Of a stretch of 64,000 nucleotides of DNA, positions 1 to 9,392 are shown piece after piece. The notes beneath the pieces were generated by a model that did not search any database, was not told the origin of the DNA, and worked only from the letters and a program-made list of their open reading frames with translations. This stretch comes from Fibrobacter succinogenes (GTDB lineage Bacteria > Fibrobacterota > Fibrobacteria > Fibrobacterales > Fibrobacteraceae): the NCBI GenBank assembly GCA_902794535.1, contig CADBHQ010000013.1, forward strand, positions 1 to 64,000. Reading direction: 5' to 3'. Numbering within the stretch: position 1 is the first letter of the stretch; every line of letters starts with the position of its first letter. The translations under genes and the position numbers were made by a program.

Positions 1-1989
1 GCCACGATGGACTCCATGGAACTTGAACGCGAACGCGGCATCACGATTCAGTCCGCTGCTACGTTTGCAAACTGGACCCACACCAAGTCTGGCGAAGCCG
101 ACTCCATCAACATCATCGATACCCCGGGGCACGTGGACTTCACGATCGAAGTGGAACGTTCTCTCCGCGTGCTTGACGGCGCTATCCTCGTGCTTACCGG
201 CGTGGAAGGCGTGCAGTCCCAGTCTATTACCGTTGACCGCCAGATGAAGCGCTACCATGTGCCGCGCGTCGTGTTCGTGAACAAGTGCGACCGCTCCGGT
301 GCAAACCCGCTCCGCGTGGCTGTCATGCTCAAGGAAAAGCTCAACCACAAGCCCTGCGTCATGCAGATTCCTATCGGTCTCGAAGACCAACTGAAGGGCG
401 TGGTCGACCTCGTCGAAATGAAGGCCTACTACTTCGAAGGCGCTAACGGCGACGACATGATCGAAAAGGAAATCCCGGCCGAACTCGTTGACCAGGCTAA
501 CGAATACCGTGAAAAGCTGATTGACTGCTGCGCAGACTACAGCGACGAAATCATGGAAAAGGCTATGGAAGGCCAGTATGGCGTCGACGAAATCGACAAG
601 AACCTCATCAAGGCCACCATCCGTAAGGCTACCATCAGCCTCGAAGTGACCCCGGTGTTCATGGGTTCCGCTCACAAGAACGTTGGTGTCCAGAAGCTCC
701 TCGACGGCGTTATCGACTACCTCCCGAACCCGACCGAAGTTGAAAACAAGGCTCTCGACCTCGACAACAACGAAGCTGAAGTTGTCCTGAAGTCCGAAGA
801 CAACGCTCCGCTCGTTTGCTACGCGTTCAAGCTCGTGAACGACCGCTATGGCCAGTTGACCTACATCCGTATTTACCAGGGTACCCTCAAGAAGGGCGAC
901 ATGATCACCAACATGGCCACCGGCAAGAAGGTGTCTGTGGGCCGCTTGGTTCGTATGCACGCTGACGAAATGGTGGATATCACCGAAGCCGGTGCAGGCG
1001 ACATTGTTGCTCTGTTCGGTATCGACTGCGCCTCCGGTACGACCTTTACCGATGGCAAGAACCACTACAACATGACTTCTATGCACGTGCCGAATCCGGT
1101 GATCGAACTCGTGATCGAAGCCAAGAACCGTGACGACCTGGACAACATGTCCAAGGCTCTGAACCGCTTCACCAAGGAAGACCCGACGTTCCAGGTGGAA
1201 GTCGACAAGGAATCCGGCCAGACCATCATCAAGGGTATGGGCGAACTTCACCTCGACGTTTACATCGAACGTATGCGCCGCGAATACAAGTGCGACGTGA
1301 CGACCGGTGCTCCGCAGGTGGCTTACCGCGAAACCATTACCCGTCCGGCCAAGTTCGACTACACCCACAAGAAGCAGACTGGTGGTTCTGGTCAGTACGC
1401 TAAGGTTGTCGGCGAAATGCGTCCGATGGCTGTCGAAGGCGACCAGGAAAAGGTTTACAACTTCGTGAACTCCGTCGTGGGTGGCCGTATTCCGAAGGAA
1501 TACATCCCGTCTTGCGACAAGGGTTTCCAGAGCTGCATGGAAGCAGGTTCCTTGATCGGCTTCCCGGTTGTGGGTATCGAAATGGAAGTCCAGGATGGTG
1601 CATACCACCCGGTTGACTCTTCTGATATGGCGTTCCAGGTTGCAGCCCGTATGGCCTTCCGCGAAGCTTTCGAAAAGGCTGGCGCTCAGATCCTCGAACC
1701 GATCATGAAGGTCGAAATCCAGACTCCGACCGAATTCCAGGGTTCTGTCGTTGGTAACGTTTCCCAACGTCGTGGTACCATCACTGGTACGAACGAAGAA
1801 CTCGGCATGACCACCATCACCGCCGAAGTCCCGCTTTCCGAAATGTTCGGTTACGCTACTGACCTTCGTTCTATGACCCAGGGTAAGGCTGAATTCACCA
1901 TGGAATTCTGCAAGTACCTCCCGGTTCCGAAGAACATCCAGGAAGAACTCATCAAGAAGTACGGCGACAAGGCCAAGGCCCGCGCCTAA
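1..1989 (+). CDS. fusA: Elongation factor G, 5' end outside window
   Basis: Translational GTPase that drives tRNA-mRNA translocation on the ribosome. The reading frame is open from base 1, so the start and about 45 N-terminal residues, including the P-loop, lie upstream. Visible are the switch I segment [13 protein letters not shown], the G3 motif DTPGH and the G4 motif NKCD, followed by domains II to V up to the usual C-terminus. The sequence [13 protein letters not shown] and the stretch around [10 protein letters not shown] resemble the spd/mitochondrial-type EF-G branch more than E. coli EF-G; this is an inference from memory of the families. Codon use is strongly biased (AAG, CTC, GAA), as expected of a highly expressed gene. 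A hairpin terminator follows at about 2114. Confidence 0.97.
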   Translation, partial: ATMDSMELERERGITIQSAATFANWTHTKSGEADSINIIDTPGHVDFTIEVERSLRVLDGAILVLTGVEGVQSQSITVDRQMKRYHVPRVVFVNKCDRSGANPLRVAVMLKEKLNHKPCVMQIPIGLEDQLKGVVDLVEMKAYYFEGANGDDMIEKEIPAELVDQANEYREKLIDCCADYSDEIMEKAMEGQYGVDEIDKNLIKATIRKATISLEVTPVFMGSAHKNVGVQKLLDGVIDYLPNPTEVENKALDLDNNEAEVVLKSEDNAPLVCYAFKLVNDRYGQLTYIRIYQGTLKKGDMITNMATGKKVSVGRLVRMHADEMVDITEAGAGDIVALFGIDCASGTTFTDGKNHYNMTSMHVPNPVIELVIEAKNRDDLDNMSKALNRFTKEDPTFQVEVDKESGQTIIKGMGELHLDVYIERMRREYKCDVTTGAPQVAYRETITRPAKFDYTHKKQTGGSGQYAKVVGEMRPMAVEGDQEKVYNFVNSVVGGRIPKEYIPSCDKGFQSCMEAGSLIGFPVVGIEMEVQDGAYHPVDSSDMAFQVAARMAFREAFEKAGAQILEPIMKVEIQTPTEFQGSVVGNVSQRRGTITGTNEELGMTTITAEVPLSEMFGYATDLRSMTQGKAEFTMEFCKYLPVPKNIQEELIKKYGDKAKARA

Positions 1990-2113
1990 CAGACCGCACG
2001 GCTCTATCGCATTCATAAAAATGTGATATCGCCTTGCTCTCGCCACCACGACTCGTTTATACAAGTCGCTTGTGGCTCACAAAAAAGCTAAAGCCAAACT
2101 TCTTAGAAGTTTA

Positions 2114-2149
2114 AAGAACTCAGTGCATTGCACTGGGTTCTTTTTTTTG
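2114..2149 (+). terminator. Rho-independent terminator after fusA
   Basis: The arms aagaactcagtg and cactgggttctt (one G-T pair) enclose a cattg loop and are followed by a run of eight or more T. It lies 125 bases past the fusA stop and reads in the fusA direction. Confidence 0.85.
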
Positions 2150-2162
2150 TTTATAGCAACGA

Positions 2163-2192
2163 AAAAATCCCGCAGGGGGACTACCCTGCGGG
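2163..2192 (-). terminator. Rho-independent terminator for mazG
   Basis: A perfect 9-bp stem cccgcaggg/ccctgcggg with a 6-base loop. On the minus strand it is followed by attttttc, the expected T tract, so it ends transcription arriving from mazG. Confidence 0.85.
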
Positions 2193-2367
2193 AAAGTGGA
2201 ATTAGAAGAAAACAAGCGTGCTTCCGGTCTATTCTACCCCGTGATTTGCTCCAGCATCCCTTCGCTAAACCAGAATGGACTGGAAGCACATTATTTAATA
2301 TACCATCGGGATATGGAATGCGAAAATATTTTTTCAATTTTCATATTCCAACATGGAATGCTCCAAT

Positions 2368-3174
2368 TTAGAACGACTTGGATGCAGCCTTCGCTTGTTT
2401 CCACATTTCTTGCAGGCCTTCAAGGCCAACGTCTTTCATTTCCTTGCCTTGGTCGCGGGCCATCTGTTCTACCACTCGGAAGCGGCGTTCGAACTTGGAA
2501 TTCGCGCGTTCTAGCGCCAAGGCCGCATTAAAGCCGCAGTGGCGAGCCACATTCACCAAGCTGAACATGATGTCGCCGAATTCATCTTCCATGCGTTCTA
2601 CGTTGCGATTTTCAGGAGATGCCGCTTGCATTTCGGCGCGGAATTCGCTAAATTCTTCCACAGCCTTGTTAAAGACAGGTTCAGCCTCGGTCCAGTCAAA
2701 GCTCACTTTGGCGGCACGGCGCTGAAGCTCTTGAGCACGGGCAAGCGTCGGCAAGCTTTTGCTTACTTTGTCCATAGCGGACTTGCCTTGCATTTTTAGA
2801 TTGTTTTTTTCTTGCGCCTTGATGCGTTCCCACTGGCGGACTACGCCGTTCGAATCATCGACCTTGGCATCGCCAAAAACGTGCGGGTGGCGCCGGATCA
2901 TTTTTTCGCAGATTCCCTGCACTACGTCGTCGATTGAAAAATCGCCGTTTTCTTTCGCGACTTGCGAATGGAACACCACCTGGAACAAGACATCGCCTAA
3001 TTCTTCGGCCATGTGAGCCTTGTCGTTTGCCTGGGCGGCATCGATGTATTCATGGGATTCTTCGACTAAATACGGGAGCAGCGACTGATGCGTCTGTTGC
3101 TTATCCCAAGGGCAACCCTCGGGGGAACGCAGGGTCGCCATAATTTTCACCAAGTCATCAAAGGAATATTTCAT
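2368..3174 (-). CDS. mazG: Nucleoside triphosphate pyrophosphohydrolase MazG
   Basis: Hydrolyses (d)NTPs to NMP and pyrophosphate and is thought to clean nucleotide pools. The 268-residue product has two MazG-type all-helical repeats. The first carries LRSPEGCPWDKQQTH and the EEshE..dA metal-binding helix followed by EELGD; the second carries EEFSEF..E and EDEFGD. This matches the E. coli MazG layout. An in-frame extension of 20 codons upstream (TMSESGYWLG-type) has no family counterpart, so I place the start at the ATG ending at 3174, where MKYSFDDLV aligns with the family start. That ATG overlaps the divergent dprA start by two bases (shared CATG). No clear Shine-Dalgarno is seen for this start. 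A terminator follows at 2163-2192. Confidence 0.93.
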   Translation of the reverse strand: MKYSFDDLVKIMATLRSPEGCPWDKQQTHQSLLPYLVEESHEYIDAAQANDKAHMAEELGDVLFQVVFHSQVAKENGDFSIDDVVQGICEKMIRRHPHVFGDAKVDDSNGVVRQWERIKAQEKNNLKMQGKSAMDKVSKSLPTLARAQELQRRAAKVSFDWTEAEPVFNKAVEEFSEFRAEMQAASPENRNVERMEDEFGDIMFSLVNVARHCGFNAALALERANSKFERRFRVVEQMARDQGKEMKDVGLEGLQEMWKQAKAASKSF

Positions 3175-4087
3175 GACAGACAAAGATAGAAAGTACGAAA
3201 CACTCGAACCAAGCCAATACCCGCTTTCGCTCAAGGAATCTAGACTTGCGCCACCACGTTTGTACTACCGCGGAACATTACCTTCAAGCGACGCCATCGG
3301 GATTGCCATGGTGGGCACACGCCGCCCAAGCAGTTCCGCCCGCGAACTATGCCGACGGCTCGTCAAATCACTGCAAGGCACACGCGCCGTTGTCGTATCA
3401 GGGCTTGCACAAGGTATCGACAGCTACTGCCACGAAGCGGCCATTGAATACGGGATACCAACCATTGCCGTCGTTGCTCAAGGCATTAACACCCGCATTC
3501 ACGGAGACCGTGCAACTTTAGCAAAGCGAATCATCGATGCCGGCGGCGGCATTATGACTGAATACGAAGAAGACTTCCCCGCGTTCAAGGGGAATTTTCC
3601 CGCACGCAATCGCATTATCAGCGGACTCAGCCGCGCCACAGTCTTAGTACAAAGTAAAGCTAAAGGCGGAGCTCTCATTACTGCCGACTACTGCCTGCAA
3701 GAAAACAAGCTCTTGCTCGCCGTTCCCGGAGACTTCGACAGCGAAGCTGCCGGAGGGCCAAATCTTTACCTGGATCAAGGGAAAGCCATGCCCATCTTTT
3801 TGCCCGAAAGCTTGCGTACCGTCGCCGGGCTCCCCAAAATACAAAACGAAAGAAACGAGCCCGAAGCAATTTCCCTAAAGCAAATCGAGGCCATCGGTTG
3901 CAATCTTTCAAGCGATGCATTAACCCTTTTTAAGCAATTCAACGGATTCAAGAAGACTTTTCAGGAGTTGCAAAACGAATGTAACTTTAAGCCTAGCAAT
4001 ATTTTAGCTATATTAACGGAGCTAGAACTTTCGGGGCTAGTCCACACGCCGGACAACTTCCAGTTCTACTTTAACGGAGCAACCTGA
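3173..4087 (+). CDS. dprA: DNA-processing protein DprA
   Basis: Rossmann-fold protein that binds incoming single-stranded DNA and loads RecA during natural transformation. In the 304-residue product the core begins with MVGTRRPSS (about residue 43), continues with VVSGLAQGIDSYCHEAA and the FPARNRIISGLS segment, and ends with the VQSKAKGGALITA motif typical of the family. A winged-helix-like C-terminus (about 240-300) is present; the N-terminal SAM domain of longer homologues is reduced. The start at 3173 is backed by aaagga eight bases upstream. The start codon overlaps that of divergent mazG. The stop is one base from the GTG of the next gene, so the two are probably cotranscribed. Role in competence is inferred from the family. 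Confidence 0.92.
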   Translation: MTDKDRKYETLEPSQYPLSLKESRLAPPRLYYRGTLPSSDAIGIAMVGTRRPSSSARELCRRLVKSLQGTRAVVVSGLAQGIDSYCHEAAIEYGIPTIAVVAQGINTRIHGDRATLAKRIIDAGGGIMTEYEEDFPAFKGNFPARNRIISGLSRATVLVQSKAKGGALITADYCLQENKLLLAVPGDFDSEAAGGPNLYLDQGKAMPIFLPESLRTVAGLPKIQNERNEPEAISLKQIEAIGCNLSSDALTLFKQFNGFKKTFQELQNECNFKPSNILAILTELELSGLVHTPDNFQFYFNGAT

Positions 4088-4088
4088 C

Positions 4089-4373
4089 GTGAAAAAGCGT
4101 TTTTTCTGGATAATCCTGTTTACGATAGTCGCAACATTCGCGATTGTCATTTCGCAGTTGATGTTCGGAAAAAACAGCTTAAAGCAACAGCAACGAATTA
4201 TGCAAGACATCGAGATGTATCAAGCACAGATTGATTCTCTGCAGCATGCTATCGATTCTTGCAATATCGAAATCGGACGTCTTAAAAAAGATTCCTTGTA
4301 CAAAGAAGAATTGCTCCGAACGCGCTACGGCATGAGCCGTAAAGGCGAACGCGTTTTCCAGCTCGTTGAATAA
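4089..4373 (+). CDS. FtsB/DivIC-like septum formation initiator
   Basis: A 94-residue bitopic membrane protein. One transmembrane helix occupies about residues 5-25 (FFWIILFTIVATFAIVIS), followed by a coiled coil rich in Q, L and I (about 30-75) and a short conserved-type end with RTRYGMSRKGERVFQL. The RYGM..GE.vf..v tail is characteristic of FtsB/DivIC proteins, which join FtsL and FtsQ in the divisome. The start is GTG at 4089, with ggag eleven to thirteen bases upstream, one base after the dprA stop. It converges on the RND gene, whose stop lies two bases away. Sequence similarity is weak, as usual for this family, but size, topology and tail agree. Confidence 0.8.
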   Translation: MKKRFFWIILFTIVATFAIVISQLMFGKNSLKQQQRIMQDIEMYQAQIDSLQHAIDSCNIEIGRLKKDSLYKEELLRTRYGMSRKGERVFQLVE

Positions 4374-4374
4374 C

Positions 4375-7300
4375 CTACGCCATCTTCGAGGCGTCAGTCG
4401 TACTCGACGTTTCAACCTTGCCAGCAAAGAAGCTGTAGGCCGCCGGCACAATAAAGAGCGTCATGAAGGTCGCAAACGTAAGACCGCCTGCGATGGCGAT
4501 ACCCATCGCGATACGGCTCGGAGTGCCCGTGAGAATCAAGGGCACGGCGCCCAATACCGTTGAAAGGCTCGTCATGAGGATTGGGCGGAAGCGGCGTTCC
4601 GCCGCCATCCGAGCCGCTTCGAGCTTGTTACAGCCGGTGCTCGCCGCAATCTGGTTTGCAAATTCCACAATCAGAATACCATTCTTTGTCACAAGTGCGA
4701 TCAAAAGAATTAGAGCAATCTCGCTAAAGATATTGAGCGTCTGGCCCGTAATGAACAAGCAAGCGAGCGCTCCTGCCAAGGCAAGCGGCACCGTAAAAAA
4801 GATAACGAACGGAGCGCGGAAACTTTCGAACTGGCCCGCAAGCACCAAGAACACCAGCGCAAGCGCCAAGAGGAACACAATGTAGAGGCCGCTGGAACTT
4901 TCTTCGAATTCCTTCGAAGAACCGCTCAACGCAGTGCTCACGTTCGGATAATCCTTCAGCAAGTGCTTTGCAATGCGGCGCATTTCTTCAACGCCGTCGC
5001 CAATTGTCTTGCCGGGCACAAGTCCCGCCTGAATCGTCGCGGCACTAAAGCGGTTGAATCTCGGGAGCGACGGCGATGCCGATTGCTCTGTGAAAGTGAT
5101 AAAGTTATCGAGGCTTACCAATTCACCCTTCGCATTCTTCACCGAAAGCATCGAGATGTTTTCGGGCATGCTACGGTACTGGTAACCGACCGCACCAATA
5201 ATATCATACTGGCGGCCATCCTTATAGAATTCGCCGTAGCTCTGGTCGCTAATGGCAAGCTGTACCGCCTGCGCAATATCGTTCACCGACACGCCTTCTT
5301 CGTTCGCCTTGTCGCGCAAAATTTCAATGTGGAGTTCCGGCTTGGTAAAGCGCAAGTTCGTGTTCACCACGCTGAACACAGGACTATGGCTTGCTTCTTC
5401 TTCGAACTTGGGAACAAGCGTACGCAAGATTTCGATATTCGGAGCCTGCAACACGAACTGCACCGGAAGGCCACCGCGCTGCGTACTGATGCTCTGCGGT
5501 TCAAACACCATCACGCGCAAGTCAGGATATTCGTTACCCAGCAGCTGGATTTCGCGAGCAATCACGCTCTGCGGGCGACGCGCCTTTTTATCATCATTCA
5601 ACGTCAAGCGCATTCTCGAATTGCCAGCATTCCATGCACCCGCCTGGAATTCAGTATATTCGTTGCTGTCTAAAAGTCCAATCACTTCTTCGGCAAAAGC
5701 ATCGGCCATGCGCTTGGTTCGCGTAAGCGTCACGCCTTCGGGCATATTCAAGTTCACCATGACGGCATTCGAGTCTTCGGTCGGAGCCATTTCGCTACTC
5801 ATATTGTCGAAGCAGAAATAAGCCGCAATCAAAAGCCCCGCCACAATCGGGAACAAGAGCAAACGCATTCTAAGGAATCCGCCGAGAAGCACCGAATAGA
5901 TTCGGTTCATTCCATCGAAAAACGGTTCCGTAACTCGGAAGAACCAGCCCTGCTTTTGCTTTTTCAGGAATTTAGAACAAAGCATCGGCGAAAGAGTCAA
6001 GGCGCAAAGCGTCGAAAGGAACACTGTACCAATCATCACCGCCACAAATTCGCGGAACAAGAGGCCCGTCGTACCGCCCAGCGCAAGCACCGGCACAAAC
6101 ACAGCCATCAACACCACAGAGGTTGCAATCACGGCAAAGAAGATTTCATTCGTGCCCGCCACAGCAGCCTGCTTAGGCGTCATACCGCGTTCAATCTTGT
6201 GATAAATGTTTTCCACAATCACAATGGCATCGTCCACCACTAGGCCAATGGCCAGCACCATTGCAAGCAAAGTCAGCACGTTGATCGAGAAACCACACAA
6301 GTAAAGCACAAAGAAGCTACCAATCACTGACACCGGCACCACCACCATCGGAATCAGCGTCGTGCGACCTTCGCGGAGGAAAGCAAAGATAATCGCAATC
6401 ACCAACAGGAATGCAATGAAAATCGTCTCCACCACTTCTTTAATAGAAGCACGGATATTGATAGAAGTATCTCGGCCATAAAGAACATCGACACCTTCAG
6501 GAATTTCGCGACGGATATCTTCAACGCGCTTGTAGAATTCGTCAGCGATTTCCACATGGTTGGAACCGGGCTGAGCCATCAACGCAAGCGTAATGGAATT
6601 CTTGCCGTTGCGTCTAAAGCCTGTACGCGTATCCTTCGGTTCGTAGTGAATGTCAGCCACATCGGAAATGCGAATCACGGTGCCGTCAGCAGCGGTCTTA
6701 ATGGCGATGTTTTCAAAAGCCTTCGGGTCAAGAATTCGACCGAGCGTACGAATTGAAAGTGTGGTTTCGCTACCTTCGATAGAGCCCGAAGGAAGTTCCA
6801 AGTTTCCCTTCTTGAGAGCAGCCGACATTTCAGCGCCCGAAACGCCTAAAGCCTGCAAGCGCACCGGATCAATCCACAAGCGAACCGTTGGACGCTTTTC
6901 GCCCCAAATAGCAATTTCAGAGACGCCGTTGATGGTCTGCAAGCGTTCCTTGACAAAGTTGTTGGCCAGTTCCGAAACTTCCATCGGATCGAGCTTATCG
7001 CTCACAAGGCTCACCATGAGAATCGGATCGTTATCGCTGTCAGATTTATAGACCGTCGGTTCATCGACATCATCTGGCAAGCGACGGCGCACGCGGCTCA
7101 CGCGGTCACGGATTTCGTTTGCTGCGGCTTCCAAGTCCATGCCGGTTTCAAATTCAATGTTAATGAAGGAGAATCCATCGCGGCTTGTAGAAGTCAGCGC
7201 TTTAATACCAGACGCACTGTTGATGGAGGCTTCCAAGATTTCGGTGACTTCGGCTTCGACCACGGCTGCGTTTGCGCCCGGGTACGAAGTACGCACCTGA

Positions 7301-7434
7301 ATGAGCGGGTAGTCTACGTTCGGGTATTCACGCACGCCCAAGTTAGAGGCTCCAAAGGCGCCGAGCAAAATAATCACTAGCGCCATCACGGTCATAAGGA
7401 CCGGGCGACGTACGGAAAGGTTCGCGACACTCAT
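4375..7434 (-). CDS. RND-family efflux transporter, inner-membrane pump
   Basis: A 1019-residue proton-driven transporter of the AcrB/MexB/MdtB type. It starts with the family N-terminus SVRRPVLMTVMALVIILLG, has the periplasmic porter segment YPGANAAVVEAEVTE, and in TM4 carries VVDDAIVIVENI with the two adjacent aspartates used for proton relay. Twelve membrane segments in two duplicated halves are readable, the second set ending with FVPAAYSFF-like sequence. The adaptor gene lies just upstream, seven bases apart, so the two form one operon. No TolC-type channel gene is nearby; one would have to come from elsewhere. Substrate cannot be read from sequence; multidrug export is the family default. 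Confidence 0.93.
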   Translation of the reverse strand: MSVANLSVRRPVLMTVMALVIILLGAFGASNLGVREYPNVDYPLIQVRTSYPGANAAVVEAEVTEILEASINSASGIKALTSTSRDGFSFINIEFETGMDLEAAANEIRDRVSRVRRRLPDDVDEPTVYKSDSDNDPILMVSLVSDKLDPMEVSELANNFVKERLQTINGVSEIAIWGEKRPTVRLWIDPVRLQALGVSGAEMSAALKKGNLELPSGSIEGSETTLSIRTLGRILDPKAFENIAIKTAADGTVIRISDVADIHYEPKDTRTGFRRNGKNSITLALMAQPGSNHVEIADEFYKRVEDIRREIPEGVDVLYGRDTSINIRASIKEVVETIFIAFLLVIAIIFAFLREGRTTLIPMVVVPVSVIGSFFVLYLCGFSINVLTLLAMVLAIGLVVDDAIVIVENIYHKIERGMTPKQAAVAGTNEIFFAVIATSVVLMAVFVPVLALGGTTGLLFREFVAVMIGTVFLSTLCALTLSPMLCSKFLKKQKQGWFFRVTEPFFDGMNRIYSVLLGGFLRMRLLLFPIVAGLLIAAYFCFDNMSSEMAPTEDSNAVMVNLNMPEGVTLTRTKRMADAFAEEVIGLLDSNEYTEFQAGAWNAGNSRMRLTLNDDKKARRPQSVIAREIQLLGNEYPDLRVMVFEPQSISTQRGGLPVQFVLQAPNIEILRTLVPKFEEEASHSPVFSVVNTNLRFTKPELHIEILRDKANEEGVSVNDIAQAVQLAISDQSYGEFYKDGRQYDIIGAVGYQYRSMPENISMLSVKNAKGELVSLDNFITFTEQSASPSLPRFNRFSAATIQAGLVPGKTIGDGVEEMRRIAKHLLKDYPNVSTALSGSSKEFEESSSGLYIVFLLALALVFLVLAGQFESFRAPFVIFFTVPLALAGALACLFITGQTLNIFSEIALILLIALVTKNGILIVEFANQIAASTGCNKLEAARMAAERRFRPILMTSLSTVLGAVPLILTGTPSRIAMGIAIAGGLTFATFMTLFIVPAAYSFFAGKVETSSTTDASKMA

Positions 7435-7441
7435 CGTTTAC

Positions 7442-8536
7442 CTACTCCACTTCGTAATCGGTATTATGACGGATTTCGCGGATACGGACAGAAGCACCTT
7501 CGCGAAGGCTAATCAAGCCAGAGGTAATCACCGTATCGCCTTCATCGAGACCACCCGTTACATCCACCGCAATCGGTGTGCGAAGCCCCGTTTCAACATG
7601 CTTGATTTTAGCCTTGCCGCCAGTCGCCACAAACACGTAGGCGCCATCTTTATCGAGCGTGAAAGCTTCTGCCGGAATCGGAATGCTTTTGGCCATTCCC
7701 GTCTGCATGGAAACATTCACCTTGGCGTAAGAGCCAGCCAAAAGTTCATTGCCGGCGTTTTCGACTTCGACAAGCACCTGGCGCGTGCGGCTGCTTTCAG
7801 AAAGTGCAGCCTCCAAAGCCTTCACCTTGCCGGACTTAGCCACATTGCGTTCTTCGTCCTTTACATCTACGGCATCGCCCACTTTAAGTGTCGAGGCATA
7901 GCGCTGCGGGAGAGCAAACTTGGCTTTTAGTTTCTTGACTTCGCTCAAAGAAACAATCGATGTACCCGTCGTAAGCCAGGCGCCCACAGACACATTCACA
8001 AAGCCGAGCTTGCCTGCAAACGGGGCGCGAACTTCGGTCTTTGCAATTTGCGCCTTGATAAGTTCTACAGATGCTTCGGCAGATTTGAGCGAAGCATCAG
8101 CAGCTTCCATGTCAGCCTTAGTAGCACCGTCTTTTTCGAAAAGCGTCTTGACGCGGTCAAACTTTTGCTGAGCGAGCTGTTGGTTCGATTCCGCCTGCTT
8201 GAGTTGCGCACGGAGTTCGGAATCATCAATTTTAGCGAGGAGCGCACCCTTTTGAACTTGGGCGCCGTCTTTTGCATAAAGGTTCGTGAGTCTGCCCGAA
8301 GCTGCCGCCGTCAGCTGTACATTGTTCTGCGGTTCAAGCGTTGCCATGGCAGTAAAAGTTTTGCCCGATTCGTGGGCCTCGGCAATATAGCCTTCGACTG
8401 CGATTTCGCGAGCAGGTCTGCCGCCTGGGCCACCCTTACCAGCAGGGCCTTTACCAGGAGCACCTGCACCAGGAGTAGAATCACCACCGCAAGCCATCAA
8501 TAGCAACGCAACAGGCAACAATGCAAATTTTTTCAT
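7442..8536 (-). CDS. RND efflux periplasmic adaptor, lipoprotein
   Basis: Membrane-fusion protein that bridges the inner-membrane pump to an outer-membrane channel. The 364-residue product has a lipoprotein signal (KKFALLPVALLLMAC, lipidated Cys about residue 16), a Gly/Pro-rich tether, a split lipoyl domain (LTAAASGRLTNLYAKDGAQV and VRAPFAGKLGFVNVSVG), a coiled-coil hairpin between them rich in Q, K and E, and a beta-barrel domain with LPQRYASTLKVGDAV. This is the HlyD/AcrA-type order. It is the first gene of the two-gene operon with the RND pump. The start ATG is followed directly by the signal peptide. Confidence 0.93.
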   Translation of the reverse strand: MKKFALLPVALLLMACGGDSTPGAGAPGKGPAGKGGPGGRPAREIAVEGYIAEAHESGKTFTAMATLEPQNNVQLTAAASGRLTNLYAKDGAQVQKGALLAKIDDSELRAQLKQAESNQQLAQQKFDRVKTLFEKDGATKADMEAADASLKSAEASVELIKAQIAKTEVRAPFAGKLGFVNVSVGAWLTTGTSIVSLSEVKKLKAKFALPQRYASTLKVGDAVDVKDEERNVAKSGKVKALEAALSESSRTRQVLVEVENAGNELLAGSYAKVNVSMQTGMAKSIPIPAEAFTLDKDGAYVFVATGGKAKIKHVETGLRTPIAVDVTGGLDEGDTVITSGLISLREGASVRIREIRHNTDYEVE

Positions 8537-8550
8537 AAATCAGTTTGAAG

Positions 8551-8680
8551 TAGACGGTGGTCAGTAATTAATTCTTATTTGTTAGATGATTAAACTCTGC
8601 AATTCGATGCATAGAAGTGAAAAGAAACAAAGATTTTTTTCTGCAACTCTGTCTACTAATCACTGTCTACTGCCTACTAT
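8551..8680. repeat. Imperfect inverted words around an AT-rich spacer
   Basis: Bases 8551-8571 (agtagacggtggtcagtaat) and the reverse complement of about 8651-8680 (agtaggcagtagacagtgat) share the words agtagac and cagt-a-tta. The copies face each other across about 80 AT-rich bases between the adaptor gene and the next gene. No gene is seen. The significance is unclear. Confidence 0.3.
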
Positions 8681-8681
8681 C

Positions 8682-9392
8682 TTAGAATTTCACGTTCATT
8701 AAGATGCCGCTTCCATCCTCATAGAATTCCGGAACGAATTCCATGCGGTCCGTAAAGCTCTTGGAAGAGGTCGCCCTGTAAACTCTAATGGTATTGAGCA
8801 TCGAAACCACGCGGTTCAAAAGAAGCGCGCCGACAGACACCTGAAATACAATTCGGCTTACGCGGTAATGACGCATACGGCTCTTAAATTCATCGATATG
8901 TTCGGTTGTTTCAGGATTGTCGCTAGAGCCCCAATCCCACTGAATATCAGAAGACAAATCTTCATCGATTTCTTTGCCAGCGCGAATCATTGCCTGGTTG
9001 TAGTCTTCATCCATGTCTGGCGAAGAATTCTGACCAGCGACGCCACTGCGGCTACGGTAATCGCCCACCGAATTGAGCATGGACACGCTCTTGCTGTCGG
9101 AATTAAGCCCAGCATGACGTACGGCGTAATTATGAGCAGACGAAATATAGCGTTCACCGATTACATAAGAACCGATTGCCGTAAACCAAAGGGCAATGTC
9201 AGTCCAAACAAACGGGCGCACAAACTGTTGTTCACCGAGATAGCGTTCGCCCATACCAGGCAACAAGGCCGAAGACCCCATAGCCAAGAGCCAGCTTTTA
9301 TCAGAATTCTTGCTCACATTTTGGTCAACCGAAATCACCACCTGCGAAAACGCAGATGCGGCGGCGAGCAACAAGACCAAAAGCAGTTTCAT
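8682..9392 (-). CDS. Envelope protein of unknown function, DUF5683-like motif
   Basis: A 236-residue protein with a signal peptide (KLLLVLLLAAASAFSQ). It contains the short motif SSALLPGMGERYLGE at about 40-55, similar to the LIPGSGQMYxGxxxxG signature of DUF5683-type proteins, followed by a hydrophobic helix (FVWTDIALWFTAIGSYVIGE), a charged middle and a second hydrophobic helix (VFQVSVGALLLNRVVSML). The end is beta-like. Its start codon overlaps the stop of the upstream gene in a TAATG junction, so translation is probably coupled. The layout of motif, helix, charged spacer and helix repeats that of the upstream gene, suggesting two diverged paralogues. Function not known. Confidence 0.75.
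   Translation of the reverse strand: MKLLLVLLLAAASAFSQVVISVDQNVSKNSDKSWLLAMGSSALLPGMGERYLGEQQFVRPFVWTDIALWFTAIGSYVIGERYISSAHNYAVRHAGLNSDSKSVSMLNSVGDYRSRSGVAGQNSSPDMDEDYNQAMIRAGKEIDEDLSSDIQWDWGSSDNPETTEHIDEFKSRMRHYRVSRIVFQVSVGALLLNRVVSMLNTIRVYRATSSKSFTDRMEFVPEFYEDGSGILMNVKF

Larger units (their letters stand above)
1990..2367. other. Gene-free spacer with two opposed terminators
   Basis: This 378-base stretch between fusA and mazG contains no convincing reading frame. It holds the fusA-side terminator at 2114-2149 and the mazG-side terminator at 2163-2192. An imperfect inverted repeat near 2045-2078 (gccacca.. / ..ttgtggc) may fold but was not recognised as any RNA family. Confidence 0.6.

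Noticed and set aside
2045..2078. Imperfect inverted repeat after fusA as a possible small RNA
   Set aside because: The stem has several mismatches, there is no promoter, and it fits no RNA family I know.
4375..8536. A complete tripartite efflux operon
   Set aside because: Only adaptor and pump are present; no outer-membrane channel gene is adjacent.
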